The notes: a model not told the origin generated them from the sequence alone. Counted from the stretch's first letter, positions 31,585-41,865 are shown. The stretch: DNA of 64,000 nt from VXYL01 sp965243095 (GCA_965243095.1 OZ251530.1:992001-1056000); one strand, 5' to 3'. Program-made: numbers and translations.

Positions 31585-34239
31585 GTGCTTGGGCGGGCCA
31601 AGCGGCAAGACAACGGCGCGGACGAGGCCACGCCCGGCGTGCCGGACATCGCCGATTTGCGCCGCCGCATCGATCAAGCGGACGCCGCCATGGCGGCACG
31701 GTTCTGGGCCGGCGGCGATGTCGAGGCGTTGGTGGCCGAACGCGCCAGCACGCTGGACGCCTTCCTCGCGGAGATCTGGCAGCACTGGTTCGAGCGCAAC
31801 GAGAACCTTGCGCTGCTGGCGGTGGGCGGCTACGGCCGCGGCGAGCTGCATCCCCATTCGGACATTGATCTGCTGATCCTTGCGCGCAAACCGCACGCCG
31901 TGCGCGATCAGATCGCGGCGTTCGTGCGGCTGCTGTGGGATTTGAAGCTGGACATCGGCCACAGCGTGCGCACCCTGGGCGATTGCCGCCGCGAGGCGGC
32001 CGCCGACATCACCGTGGCCACCACCATGATGGAGCGGCGGCGGCTGGCCGGTTCGGATCGCTTGGCGGCGAAGCTGGACAAGCTGTTCGCGCGCCGCTCG
32101 TTCTGGCCCAGCCGCCGCTTCTTCCGCGCCAAACGCCGCGAGCAGGAGGAGCGGCATAAGCAGTTCGACGAGGTGGACCACGGCTTGGAGCCGAACATCA
32201 AGGGCGCCCCGGGCGGTTTGCGCGACATCCAAACGGTGCTGTGGCTGACCCAGCGGCACTGCGGCGAGGCGGCGCCGCCGCAGCTGGTGCGGCGCGGCTT
32301 CCTAACGCCCCTCGAAGCGCGTTGGCTGCGCGAAGGCAAGCGCTTCCTTTGGCGGGTGCGCTTCGGCCTGCACCTGTTGGCCGGGCGGCGCGAGGACCGC
32401 TTGCTGTTCGACCACCAGCGCGAGCTCGCCACCCGCTTCGGCTACCAGGACACCGAGGCCAAGCTGGCGGTGGAGCAGTTCATGCACGACTACTACCGCC
32501 ACGTGCTGCTGCTGCGCGAGGTGAACGACATCCTGCTGCAGCACTTCGACGAGGCCATCGCCCGCGCCGGCGAGCGGCGGCGCGTGGAACCGCTGAACGA
32601 GCGCTTCCGCATCAACAACCACTACATGGAAGTCACCGCCGAGGACGTGTTCGCGCGCAAGCCGGCGGCCATCATGGAGATGTTCGTGCTGATGGCGAAC
32701 CGGCGCGACATCGCCGGCGTGCGCGCCGCCACCATCCGCTTGGTGCGCGAGAACCTGCATCTGATCGACGACGCGTTCCGCCACGACGCCGAAGTGACGG
32801 GCTACTTTCTGCAGTTGCTAAAGGCGCCGTACACGCTGGTCAGCCAGCTCACGCGGATGCGGCGCTACGGCGTGCTCGGCCGCTACATTCCCGAGTTCGG
32901 CGCGGTGGTCGGCCAAATGCAGCACGACCTGTTCCACATCTACACCGTGGACGCGCACACCATGATGGTGATCCGGCAAATGCGGCGCTTCCGCTACCGC
33001 TCGGCGCAGGAGCGGTTTCCGGTGGCCTCGCGTATCGTGCGGGCGCTGCCGAAAATCGAACTGCTCTACATCGCCGGCCTCTTCCACGACATCGGCAAAG
33101 GGCGCGGCGGCGACCACTCGGCACACGGCGCGGCGGACGTGGTGCGCTTTTGCCGCCGCCACGGCTTGGACGACGAGGACACCGCGCTGGTGGAATGGCT
33201 GGTGAAGGAGCACCTGACCATGTCCTCCACCGCGCAGCGCAAGGACATCGCCGACCCGGACGTGATTCGCGAGTTCGCCGATCGCGTCGCCACGCCAACG
33301 CGCCTCGACTACCTGTACGCGCTCACCGTGGCGGACATCAACGCCACCAACCCCACGCTGTGGAACTCCTGGCGCGCCGCGTTGATGCGCCAGCTCTACC
33401 ACAACACCGCCCAAGCGCTGCGCCGCGGCGTGGAAGCGCGCGCCGACCGCACCAACGCCTGCCGCGTCGCGGCGCTGCGCAAACTGGACGAAGATGGCGT
33501 GGACGAGGCGCGGGCTTTGCGGTTGTGGGAAGGCGTGGGCGAGGATTTCTTCCTCCACCACGCGCCGGCGCAGGTGGCGTTGATCACGCAGGCCATCGCG
33601 GCCCACGACGTGGCGGCCGGGCCGCTGGTGACGCTGCTCGACGTGGGCGAACAAGGCGGCAGGGGCGGCGCGACCGAACTGTTCCTGCACGCCCGCGACC
33701 GCGAGAATCTGTTCGCCGACAGCGTCGCGGCCATTGACCGGGCGCGGTTGCGCGTGGCCGCCGCGCAGGTGTACACCAGTGCCGCGGGCCTCTGTTCCAA
33801 CGCCTACGTCGTGTTGAATCGCGACGGGGCGCCGTTACGTCTAGACGCCGACGCCCGTGCGCGCCTAACCGCACGCTTGGCGGCGGACATCGGCGGCGCT
33901 GGGCGCGGCCACACGCGCAGGGCCCGCGTGTCCCGTCGCCTCAAACAATTCGCCGTGCCCACCGAGGTGACGATTCAGACCCCGCCCGGCGCGACAACCT
34001 CGACGTTGCGCGTGGTGGCGGCGGATCGCCCCGGGCTGCTCGCCACCCTCGGCGCTTTGTTCGCCGAACTGGACATCAACGTGCGCGGCGCCCGCATCAC
34101 CACCTTGGGCGAGCGCGTGGAGGACGTGTTCGAGGTGACCAACCGCGCCAAACGCGCCATCACGCACAGCGGCCACGCGCAGACCATCGCCGAGGCCATT
34201 CGCACCCGGCTGGACGCGGAAGTGGTGCGGGCCGCATGA
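31585..34239 (+). CDS. glnD: Bifunctional PII uridylyltransferase / uridylyl-removing enzyme
   Basis: GlnD senses glutamine and adds or removes UMP on PII proteins to control nitrogen metabolism. In 884 residues I see the nucleotidyltransferase motif GGYGRGELHPHSDIDLLIL near 80, the middle linker, and an HD domain (LFHDIGKGRGGDHS, near 495). Two C-terminal ACT domains follow, the last with ADRPGLLATLGALFAELDIN. All four domains and catalytic pairs are intact. It starts with GTG at 31585 and overlaps dapE by four bases (ATGA). Confidence 0.95.
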   Translation: MLGRAKRQDNGADEATPGVPDIADLRRRIDQADAAMAARFWAGGDVEALVAERASTLDAFLAEIWQHWFERNENLALLAVGGYGRGELHPHSDIDLLILARKPHAVRDQIAAFVRLLWDLKLDIGHSVRTLGDCRREAAADITVATTMMERRRLAGSDRLAAKLDKLFARRSFWPSRRFFRAKRREQEERHKQFDEVDHGLEPNIKGAPGGLRDIQTVLWLTQRHCGEAAPPQLVRRGFLTPLEARWLREGKRFLWRVRFGLHLLAGRREDRLLFDHQRELATRFGYQDTEAKLAVEQFMHDYYRHVLLLREVNDILLQHFDEAIARAGERRRVEPLNERFRINNHYMEVTAEDVFARKPAAIMEMFVLMANRRDIAGVRAATIRLVRENLHLIDDAFRHDAEVTGYFLQLLKAPYTLVSQLTRMRRYGVLGRYIPEFGAVVGQMQHDLFHIYTVDAHTMMVIRQMRRFRYRSAQERFPVASRIVRALPKIELLYIAGLFHDIGKGRGGDHSAHGAADVVRFCRRHGLDDEDTALVEWLVKEHLTMSSTAQRKDIADPDVIREFADRVATPTRLDYLYALTVADINATNPTLWNSWRAALMRQLYHNTAQALRRGVEARADRTNACRVAALRKLDEDGVDEARALRLWEGVGEDFFLHHAPAQVALITQAIAAHDVAAGPLVTLLDVGEQGGRGGATELFLHARDRENLFADSVAAIDRARLRVAAAQVYTSAAGLCSNAYVVLNRDGAPLRLDADARARLTARLAADIGGAGRGHTRRARVSRRLKQFAVPTEVTIQTPPGATTSTLRVVAADRPGLLATLGALFAELDINVRGARITTLGERVEDVFEVTNRAKRAITHSGHAQTIAEAIRTRLDAEVVRAA

Positions 34240-35411
34240 AGGCAGACCGTCTTGCATCGGAACCGCTTGCGCGCGACGTGCTGGAATTGACGCGGGCACT
34301 CATCGCACGACCGTCGGTGTCGCCGGAAGACGGCGGTTGCCAGGAATTGCTGATGGAGCGGTTGCGGCAAGTGGGCTTCCGCACCGAGCCGATGCGGTTC
34401 GGCATGGTGGACAACTTCTGGGCCACGCGCCGCGGGGGCGGCGGCGACGCGGCGCCCTGCCTGGTGTTCGCCGGCCACACGGACGTGGTGCCGCCCGGCC
34501 CGGAATCCGCTTGGCGTTCGCCGCCGTTCGTGCCCACCATCGACGGCGAGTACCTCTACGGCCGCGGCGCTGCCGACATGAAGTCCAGTTTGGCGGCGAT
34601 GGTGTGCGCGGCCGAGCGGTTCACCGGCAAGCACCCGAACCACCGCGGGACGTTGGCGTTCCTGATCACCAGCGACGAGGAGGCCGAAGCGGTGGACGGC
34701 ACCGCCCGCGTGGTGGCGGCGCTGTGCGAGCGCGGCGAGCGCATCGACCACTGCGTGGTGGGGGAACCGTCGTCCCACGCGCGCCTCGGCGACGTGATCC
34801 GCGTGGGCCGGCGCGGCTCGCTCTCCGGCTTGGCCACGGTGCAGGGGGTGCAGGGTCATGTGGCCTATCCCGAACAGGCGGACAACCCCATCCACCGGGC
34901 GGCGAGCGCAATCCACGCGCTGTCCGCCATGCGTTGGGACGACGGCGACGAGAGTTTCCCCGCCACCAGCTTCCAGGTCTCAAACATCCACGCCGGCACC
35001 GGCGCGGCCAACGTAGTGCCCGGACGCTTGGAGTGCCAGTTCAACTTCCGCTTCAGCCCGCACACCACGCCGCAAACGTTGCAACGCACCGTGGAACAGG
35101 CGTTCGCGGCCAGCGGCGCGCGCTGCGAAGTGGCGTGGCACCTATCCGGTTTGCCTTTCATCACCCGCGGCGGCGCCCTTATCGAGGCCGTCAAAGCGGC
35201 CATTGACGAAGTGGCCGGTGTGGCAGCCCGCGAGTCCACCTCCGGCGGCACTTCGGACGGCCGCTTCATCGCCCCGACCGGGGCCGAAGTGGTGGAACTA
35301 GGGCCGATGAACGACACCATCCACAAGACCAACGAGCGCGTGCGGGTGGCGGATCTAGCGATCTTGGCGCGGACTTACGAGCGCATCATGGAGCGCCTGC
35401 TGCTCCCGTGA
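34236..35411 (+). CDS. dapE: Succinyl-diaminopimelate desuccinylase
   Basis: This dinuclear zinc hydrolase makes LL-diaminopimelate for lysine and cell-wall synthesis. The 391-residue product has the M20 metal site: FAGHTDVVPPG with its histidine and aspartate near residue 79, YGRGAADMKSS, the catalytic pair ITSDEEAEA, and the ligand stretch GEPSSHARLGD. The dimerisation domain (GSLSGLATVQGVQGHVAYP) is also present. Length and order match E. coli. It overlaps glnD by four bases and the following gene by four (GTGA), so expression is linked. Confidence 0.94.
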   Translation: MKADRLASEPLARDVLELTRALIARPSVSPEDGGCQELLMERLRQVGFRTEPMRFGMVDNFWATRRGGGGDAAPCLVFAGHTDVVPPGPESAWRSPPFVPTIDGEYLYGRGAADMKSSLAAMVCAAERFTGKHPNHRGTLAFLITSDEEAEAVDGTARVVAALCERGERIDHCVVGEPSSHARLGDVIRVGRRGSLSGLATVQGVQGHVAYPEQADNPIHRAASAIHALSAMRWDDGDESFPATSFQVSNIHAGTGAANVVPGRLECQFNFRFSPHTTPQTLQRTVEQAFAASGARCEVAWHLSGLPFITRGGALIEAVKAAIDEVAGVAARESTSGGTSDGRFIAPTGAEVVELGPMNDTIHKTNERVRVADLAILARTYERIMERLLLP

Positions 35412-36364
35412 CGCGGGAAAAAAGGGCGTCGCATCTGGCAACACGCGCTTCAAGGCCCCAACAGCCACGCCAAGCACGCCGCCATCCCAAAGGGGGTCCC
35501 GGGGGCGAAGCCCCCGAAGCAGATCAGCGCTTGCCTGCCTTGCCCCCGAACAACCATGTGGCACACCCGCGCGCGGCAGGCCGCTTGCGCGCCATCCTCG
35601 CCTACGCCCTGCTCGGCGCGTTGGCGTTCGCCGTGTTCGCGCTGGCGCTGCTGCCGGCCAGCGTACTGACACGCGCCGTGGAAGGCGCGTCCGCGGCGAC
35701 GTTGCGCGATGTCACCGGCACGGTCTGGAGCGGCAACGCGGAACTGGTCGTTGAAGGCGAGGATCTCGGGCGTTTGCAATGGCGGTTCGCGCCGAAAGCG
35801 CTGCTCTCCGGCGCTGCCGGCGTGAATTGGGGCTTGCGCCATGCGGACTTTCGCTTCGAGGGGCACCTGCGCTACGGCTTCGGCGGCGCGGCGGCGTCCG
35901 CCTCCGGCGTGCTGGGCGCCGCCGCGCTGCGCAATACGCTGGCGAAGTACTACATCCGCCTTGGCGGCGACTTCGCCTTCGAGCGGCTCGAGCTGCGGAT
36001 GGTGCCGGACGCGGGCGACGGCGTCCCGGCCTGGCACACCGAGGGGGACTTGCGCTGGAGCGGCGGGCGAACCACCTACCGCCTTTCCGGTCAAAGTTAC
36101 GATGTGGAGTTTCCGCCGCTGACCGGCGAACTGCGCACGACCGCCGACGGCATCCGCCTGCAGGCGTTCGCGCGGCAAAGCGCCGGCGAGGCGCCGCTGC
36201 TCACGGCGCGGTTGGATGGCGAAGGCTGGCTGCACGTTAGCGTGACCCGACGGTTCACGCGCCTGGCCGGCAAACCGTGGCCGGGCAGCGGCGGCGAGGA
36301 CGAGGTGGTGGTGACGGTGGCGGAGCAATGGCTGCCTGCTGCTAAGATGGCTTTTTTGCCGTGA
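35408..36364 (+). CDS. gspN: Type II secretion system protein N
   Basis: GspN is an inner-membrane-anchored periplasmic part of the type II secretion apparatus. The 318-residue reading has one membrane helix (AILAYALLGALAFAVFALAL) followed by a beta-rich domain with VTGTVWSGNAELVVEGEDLG and LQWRFAP, as in the family. The first 50 residues are proline- and arginine-rich and overlap a small palindromic repeat (35501-35515). Family proteins are nearer 250 residues, so a GTG at 35558 could be the true start. I keep the GTG at 35408 because it overlaps the dapE stop. gspC and gspD follow. Confidence 0.8.
   Translation: MTREKRASHLATRASRPQQPRQARRHPKGGPGGEAPEADQRLPALPPNNHVAHPRAAGRLRAILAYALLGALAFAVFALALLPASVLTRAVEGASAATLRDVTGTVWSGNAELVVEGEDLGRLQWRFAPKALLSGAAGVNWGLRHADFRFEGHLRYGFGGAAASASGVLGAAALRNTLAKYYIRLGGDFAFERLELRMVPDAGDGVPAWHTEGDLRWSGGRTTYRLSGQSYDVEFPPLTGELRTTADGIRLQAFARQSAGEAPLLTARLDGEGWLHVSVTRRFTRLAGKPWPGSGGEDEVVVTVAEQWLPAAKMAFLP
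35501..35515. repeat. Short palindrome inside the 5' part of gspN
   Basis: GGGGGC-GAA-GCCCCC is a perfect 6-bp stem, with a further CGAAGC copy just after. It lies in the poorly conserved part of the gspN frame, which supports the view that this stretch is inserted or non-coding. I found no other copy in the window. Confidence 0.55.
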
Positions 36365-36428
36365 CCGCCTGGGGCGTGCGCCGCCGCTTGTTCCGCGCGC
36401 GGCGAGTGGGTGGTCTTGAGACGGGGCG

Positions 36429-37358
36429 ATGCGAATTCGGAGAAAATCCGGTGCCGAGCGTAGCGAGAAGCGCGCGCGGACGCGCCGAGAGAAATCGCGC
36501 AAGCCGCTGCACAAGTGGCTGGCGATGGCGGCGCAGGCGCTGTGCGTGCTGGGCATCGCCTACGCGGCGGCGAATTCGGCGCACTTCTTCTGGGCCGGGC
36601 CGCCGGCGAACGCGCCGGTGCCGGTGGCTGCGCAAGCACCGGCGAACGAGCAGCCCGCAATCGCCATCGGGCAGGTGCGGGCGCTGCACCTTTTCGGCCG
36701 GCCGCGGGCGAAACCCGCCCCTACGCCCACCGAGAATCTGCAGGAAACCAAGCTCTCGCTCACGCTGGTGGGCGTTTTCGTCGGCCAAGGCACTCCGTCG
36801 ATGGCGTTGATTGCGCGCCAAGGCCGTCCGGCGGAAAGCTACGCCGTGGGCGATCGTCTGCCCGGCAACGCCAAACTCGCCGCGGTGCATGCGGATCGCG
36901 TGGTCATCGAACGCGACGGCGTACGCGAGCTGATTCGTTTCGACGATCAACGGCGGCACTTTCGCCCGGTGGCGAACGTCCCCGCCCAGCAGCGCACGGC
37001 CAAGCAAGCCGCCGGCGGCAGGGCGTTGGCCACCCGACCCAACCGAGCGAAAGACGCGCTCTCGCGGCATTGGGAAGCCATCGAGCGCGACCCGGCCAAG
37101 CTGCTGCGCGATCTGGGCGTTGGCACCGAAGCGGGCGCCGGCGTCGGCAAAGGCTATACGCTGGGCGCTTTGGCGGAGCAGCCCGAACTCAGCCACACCG
37201 GCCTGCGCAGCGGCGACCGGCTGCTCTCGGTGAACGGCCACCCGCTCGGCAATCCGGAGGAAGACCGCCTGCGCCTGCACGAGGTGGTCGCGCAGGGCTC
37301 GCTGCGTTTGGAGATTCAACGCGGCGAGCGCCGGATGTTCCTCACGGTGGCGCTGTAG
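36429..37358 (+). CDS. gspC: Type II secretion system protein C
   Basis: GspC connects the inner-membrane platform to the GspD secretin. The 309-residue product has a basic cytoplasmic N-terminus, a membrane helix (AMAAQALCVLGIAYAAANSA, about 31-50) and a proline-rich linker. The homology-region segment reads ALHLFGRP then LSLTLVGVFVGQGTPSMALIA. A C-terminal PDZ domain (about 235-309) includes HTGLRSGDRLLSVNGHPL. All expected parts are present. The ATG at 36429 follows a 64-base gap after gspN, and gspD begins 15 bases after its stop. Confidence 0.88.
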   Translation: MRIRRKSGAERSEKRARTRREKSRKPLHKWLAMAAQALCVLGIAYAAANSAHFFWAGPPANAPVPVAAQAPANEQPAIAIGQVRALHLFGRPRAKPAPTPTENLQETKLSLTLVGVFVGQGTPSMALIARQGRPAESYAVGDRLPGNAKLAAVHADRVVIERDGVRELIRFDDQRRHFRPVANVPAQQRTAKQAAGGRALATRPNRAKDALSRHWEAIERDPAKLLRDLGVGTEAGAGVGKGYTLGALAEQPELSHTGLRSGDRLLSVNGHPLGNPEEDRLRLHEVVAQGSLRLEIQRGERRMFLTVAL

Positions 37359-37373
37359 CCCCGGCAACCGCGG

Positions 37374-39386
37374 ATGTCACACATGAGCACTTCGAAGAAC
37401 AACCGGGCGCATATGCGCCGCGTGCGCGTGGCCATCGCCGCGGCACTCGCCATCGCGTCCGGCGTCCTCGCGCAACCCGCCTCGTGGACGGTCAACGGCC
37501 CGGCCATGCCCATCCGCGAATTCATCGCCCAAGTGGCCGAAATCACCGGCCGCACCATCGTCGTGGACACGGCGGTGAAGTCCCAGGAAGTGGCCATCTT
37601 CTCCAACGTGCCCCTCGACGCGGACGGCGTATACGAGCTCTTCCTGACGGTGATCAAGGTGAACAACCTGGTCGCCTCCGAAGCGGACGATGTGATCACC
37701 GTCACCCGGCAGCAGGCGGCCAAGTGGTCGGGCCAGCTGGTGTCCGGCGAAGACGCGTCGCCGCACGACCTGTTGATCACGCGGGTGATCCCGGTGAAGC
37801 ACGTCGCCAGTTCCGAGCTGGTCAAAACCATGCGCACCATGCTCGCGCAAAACGCGCACATGGCCGCCATCGCCAGCCCCAACGTGGTGATCGTCGCCGC
37901 CTACGCCGGCAACATGCGCCGCATCCTAGCGGTGATCGAGCAGATCGACATGGTGGACCCGGAGGAGATCGTCCATCGCGTTCTGGAGCACGCTTGGGTG
38001 GGCACCGTCGCCGCCTTGCTGGAGGAGATCGATCCGGAGCTGCTCGGCCGCAACTCGAAAGGCCCGCGGCGGGTGCAGATCGTCGCCAACGAACGCAACA
38101 ACTCGCTCATCCTGAAAGGCAAGCCGCGCCCCATCGCCGCGGCGTTGCGCATCATCGACCGCCTCGACGTGCCGGAGACCACCGGCGGCGGTGCCACCGT
38201 GTTCCGCCTGAACCACGCGGACGCCGCCGACACCGCCGAACAGCTCAGCGCCTTGGTGAACAATCAATCCGGCGCCGAAGGCGGGCCGCCCACGGCCACG
38301 GTGCAACCCGTCGAATCGTTGAACGCCCTCATCCTGAGCGCGGATCCCACCACCTTGAACGAACTGCTCGCCATCGTCAGCCAACTCGATGTGCGCCGGG
38401 CGCAAGTGCTGATCGAAGTCGCCGTGGTGGAGGTTTCCGTGAACAACGTGGACACGCGCGGCTTGGAGATCGCCGCCGGCGACTCGCGCGGCACCTCGGT
38501 GCCGTTGGTGAGCACCACCTTGAACGGCATCATCGGCGGCTTGCTGACGCGCATCGGCGAAAACGAAAACGCCACCGTGAACCCGTTGGCCGTGGCCAGG
38601 GGCTTGACCTCGCCGACCATCGCCGTGGCCAAGCTCGACCGCGACGGCATCTCCTTCGGCGCGGTGCTCACCGCCATGTTGAGCGACACCCGCGCCAACC
38701 TGCTGTCCACGCCGAGCGTGCTCACGCTGGACAACGAGGAAGCGGAGTACTTCTCCGGCCAGCAGGTGCCGTTTCGCACCGGCAGCTTCACCACCACCAC
38801 CGACGGTTCGCGCAACCCCTTCAACACCATCCAACGGGAACAGGTGGGGGTGACGTTGAAGGTCACGCCGCACGTTCACCAAGACCTGTCCATGCGGCTG
38901 GCCATCGACTTGAACGTCGGCAACGTGGTCGACTCAACGGAGTCCAGCGGACCGGCCGCCGCGGATTTGCTCACCGCCGAGCGCCAACTCAAGACCACCG
39001 TGCTGGCCGACGACCGGCAGATCATCCTGCTGGGCGGTCTCATCCAAGACGACTATCGGGACACCCAGCGCAAGGTGCCCCTGCTCGGCGACGTGCCGCT
39101 CTTGGGCCGCGCGTTTCGCTCCAAGCGCGAGACCTTGGTGAAGCGGCACCTGTTGATGTTCCTTCGCCCCACGGTGTTGCTCAGCGGCGATGAAGCGGCG
39201 GACATGGCCGGCCGGCGTTACCAAGGCATCTACCGCTTGCACGGGGATTCGCAAGCGCCAGTCTCCGACGACATCGAGAGCGTGTTCGAGGGCATTGGCG
39301 AGCTTGGCGCCGAGGTTGGCGCCGAGGTTGGCAATAGCGAAGATTCCGCGGTCGTGGACGCCGCGACGGAATCCGCCGAGGACTGA
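37374..39386 (+). CDS. gspD: Type II secretion system secretin
   Basis: GspD forms the outer-membrane gate. The 670-residue product has a signal peptide after a short basic leader (VAIAAALAIASGVLA), N0-N3 domains (FIAQVAEITGRTIVVDTAVK; three repeats with VIVAAYAGNMRRILAVIEQID) and the secretin core (SVLTLDNEEAEYFSGQQVPF, then VPLLGDVPLLGRAFRSK). The tail repeats G-A-E-V-G twice and is acidic. No pilotin is encoded nearby, and the remaining gsp genes (E to M) are not in this window. A second ATG at 37383 is possible. Confidence 0.92.
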   Translation: MSHMSTSKNNRAHMRRVRVAIAAALAIASGVLAQPASWTVNGPAMPIREFIAQVAEITGRTIVVDTAVKSQEVAIFSNVPLDADGVYELFLTVIKVNNLVASEADDVITVTRQQAAKWSGQLVSGEDASPHDLLITRVIPVKHVASSELVKTMRTMLAQNAHMAAIASPNVVIVAAYAGNMRRILAVIEQIDMVDPEEIVHRVLEHAWVGTVAALLEEIDPELLGRNSKGPRRVQIVANERNNSLILKGKPRPIAAALRIIDRLDVPETTGGGATVFRLNHADAADTAEQLSALVNNQSGAEGGPPTATVQPVESLNALILSADPTTLNELLAIVSQLDVRRAQVLIEVAVVEVSVNNVDTRGLEIAAGDSRGTSVPLVSTTLNGIIGGLLTRIGENENATVNPLAVARGLTSPTIAVAKLDRDGISFGAVLTAMLSDTRANLLSTPSVLTLDNEEAEYFSGQQVPFRTGSFTTTTDGSRNPFNTIQREQVGVTLKVTPHVHQDLSMRLAIDLNVGNVVDSTESSGPAAADLLTAERQLKTTVLADDRQIILLGGLIQDDYRDTQRKVPLLGDVPLLGRAFRSKRETLVKRHLLMFLRPTVLLSGDEAADMAGRRYQGIYRLHGDSQAPVSDDIESVFEGIGELGAEVGAEVGNSEDSAVVDAATESAED

Positions 39387-39414
39387 GCGGCACCCGCAAG
39401 CGCGGCGCCAACCC

Positions 39415-41865
39415 ATGCCAAGCGCTTGGAAACGAATCCGCTACCGGTTCGCGTTGCGTGTGCTGCGCGTCTGGACGCGGCCGCTGGTGGGCGGCTTGGA
39501 CAGTGTGCGCCGGGGCGACGGGGAAGCCGCCGGCGACTTGGTGTACGCGCTTGCCAACCGTTCCTTGGCGGACATCCTGCTGCTTGACTTGATCGCCGAG
39601 CGGCACGGCCTGCCAAGCCCGTTGGCGCCGTTGCCGCAACACGACGAGGCGCGGCGCTTCTTCTTCCTCAATCGCCCCGCGGGGCTGTGGCGGCGCAACA
39701 TCATGCGCCGGACGGCCGGCGCGTCGGCGCGGATGCGGCGCTTGGAGGCGAAGCTGCGCGCCGGGCCGGATGGCGACGAAGCTGCCGGCGCTTTGTGGCT
39801 GGTGCCGGTGTCGATCTTCTGGGGCCGCGCCGCGAACAAAGACCGATCGTGGCTGCGGGCGCTGTTCTCCGAAGGCTGGGCGGCGTCGTCGCGGCTGCGG
39901 CGGGGGTTGATACTGCTGTTCAACCGGCGCGACATCCAAGTGCAGTTCGGCACGCCCCTGCCGTGGCACGACATCGTGTACGCCGGCGGGCAGGCCCTCT
40001 CGGAAGACCGCATGACCCGCCGCACGGCGCGGCTGCTGCGCGTGAAATTCCGCGATCAGAAGGTGGCGGCGCTAGGGCCGGACCTGTCCCACCGCCGCAC
40101 GTTGGTGGCGCAGATTCTGCGCAGCGCGCCGGTGGCCGCCGCCATCGCCGCCGAAGGCGCGGACGCGAAGACGCGCAAGAAGCTGACGCGCCGCGCCCGC
40201 AAGGCCGCGTTCACCATCGCCGCGGACATGTCCTATCCGGCCGTGCGGTTTCTGGATCGGCTGCTCACTTGGCTTTGGCATCGCGTCTACGAAGGTGTGC
40301 GCGTCAGCGGCGTGGAGCATGTGCGGGCCGTGGCGCAGACCCACACCTTGATCTATACCCCGTGCCACCGCTCGCACATCGACTACCTCTTGCTCTCCCA
40401 CGTCCTGCACCACCAAGGATTGATGCTGCCGCACATCGCCGCCGGCGACAATCTGGACCTGCCGCTGGTGGGCGGCGTGCTGCGCGGCGGCGGGGCGTTC
40501 TTCATGCGGCGCCGGTTCGCCCGCGACCGCGTGTACACGGCGGTGTTCGCGGAATACGTGTATCAGATGTTTCGCCGCGGCCACAGCGTCGAGTACTTCG
40601 TGGAAGGCGGCCGCTCGCGCACCGGGCGGCTGCTGCCGGCGCGCCTTGGCCTGCTGCAGATGACCGTGGAGGCGCATCGCCGGGGCCTGCCGCGCCCCAT
40701 CGCCATCGTGCCCGTGTACATCGGCTACGAGAAGGTGATGGAGGCGGCGAGCTACGTGGACGAGCTGCGCGGCGCCGGCAAGAAATCCGAAACCGTGGGC
40801 GACGTGTTGCGCGGCCTGCGCTTGGCGCGGCAGTTCTATGGCACGGCGCAGGTGCGCTTCGCCCCGCCGCTGGAGCTCGCGGAAATCATGGGTGCGCCGG
40901 ACGCTGGCGGCGAGGAAAACGCGCCGCCATCGGCGAACGCGGTGGCCGGCGTGCTCGGCGGGCGCATCATCGCCGCCATCAACGCGCGGGCGATGGTCAA
41001 CGCCACGCATCTGGTGGCGCTCGCCACGTTGTCGACGCCGCGCCAGGCCATTGAGGAGGCGGCGCTGGTGGCGCAGATCGACCTCTACCGCAGGCTGATC
41101 CGCGCCGCGCCGACCGGGGCGGAGCACGAGGTGGAGGACGCGCCGGCGGCGGATGTGGTGCGGCGCGTGGAGCGCCTGGGCCTGTTGACGCGCGCGAAGG
41201 CGGGCAGCGGCGACGTGTTGCGCCACGACGGTTTCGCCTCGGTGTTGATGACCTGGTACCGCAACAACGTCCTGCATGTGCTCGCCGCGCCGGCGTTCGC
41301 GGCTTGTCTGGTGGTGAACCGCCGGCGGGGCATTCGCGAAGCCGACCTGCTGCGCTTGTTCCGCGCCGTGTTCCCCTATCTGGCCAGCGAACTGCGCACC
41401 GGCGCCGAACCGGATGTGGAGCATTGGCTTGGTGAACTCAAGGCGGCCGAGTTGATCGAGTCGCGCCAAGAGGGCTTGGTGGCGCCGCGCGACCCGGGTG
41501 CGCGATTCCGCCTCCGGCTGCTGGCCAACACGGTCATGCACGTTCTGGAGCGGTTCTATCTTGCGGTCACGTTGCTCAACAACGCCCGCGCCGACGGCGT
41601 GGAACGGCGCACCTTGTTGGCCGATTGCCGCGCCCACGCCGAGCGCGTCTCCACGCTCTACGGCATCGGCGCACCGGAGTTTTCCGATGCGCGGCTATTC
41701 GAAGGGCTGCTGCAAGGATTGATCAACGAGGGCGTGGTTTCGGCGTCCGAAGACGGCCGCCTCGCCGCCGACGACCGCATCCGCCATGTCCAGCGCGCCG
41801 GGCGCGCGGTGATCAACACGGAACTGCGTCAGGCGGTCGAGGGATTGGTGGCGAGCGGCGTATAA
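39415..41865 (+). CDS. plsB: Glycerol-3-phosphate 1-O-acyltransferase
   Basis: PlsB acylates glycerol-3-phosphate, the first step of phospholipid synthesis at the inner membrane. The 816-residue product has the four acyltransferase blocks in order: CHRSHIDYLL (HX4D, near 317-322), GGGAFFMRRRF, YFVEGGRSRTGRL and AIVPVYIGYEKVME. Length matches the E. coli enzyme. The ATG at 39415 lies 28 bases after the gspD stop. The 3' end overlaps the end of rsmJ on the other strand by 37 bases. Confidence 0.95.
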   Translation: MPSAWKRIRYRFALRVLRVWTRPLVGGLDSVRRGDGEAAGDLVYALANRSLADILLLDLIAERHGLPSPLAPLPQHDEARRFFFLNRPAGLWRRNIMRRTAGASARMRRLEAKLRAGPDGDEAAGALWLVPVSIFWGRAANKDRSWLRALFSEGWAASSRLRRGLILLFNRRDIQVQFGTPLPWHDIVYAGGQALSEDRMTRRTARLLRVKFRDQKVAALGPDLSHRRTLVAQILRSAPVAAAIAAEGADAKTRKKLTRRARKAAFTIAADMSYPAVRFLDRLLTWLWHRVYEGVRVSGVEHVRAVAQTHTLIYTPCHRSHIDYLLLSHVLHHQGLMLPHIAAGDNLDLPLVGGVLRGGGAFFMRRRFARDRVYTAVFAEYVYQMFRRGHSVEYFVEGGRSRTGRLLPARLGLLQMTVEAHRRGLPRPIAIVPVYIGYEKVMEAASYVDELRGAGKKSETVGDVLRGLRLARQFYGTAQVRFAPPLELAEIMGAPDAGGEENAPPSANAVAGVLGGRIIAAINARAMVNATHLVALATLSTPRQAIEEAALVAQIDLYRRLIRAAPTGAEHEVEDAPAADVVRRVERLGLLTRAKAGSGDVLRHDGFASVLMTWYRNNVLHVLAAPAFAACLVVNRRRGIREADLLRLFRAVFPYLASELRTGAEPDVEHWLGELKAAELIESRQEGLVAPRDPGARFRLRLLANTVMHVLERFYLAVTLLNNARADGVERRTLLADCRAHAERVSTLYGIGAPEFSDARLFEGLLQGLINEGVVSASEDGRLAADDRIRHVQRAGRAVINTELRQAVEGLVASGV

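Noticed and set aside
36515..39193. An 892-codon frame on the plus strand over gspC and gspD
   Set aside because: Composition is R, G, A, H and Q only, with no motifs, while gspC and gspD match their families in another frame.
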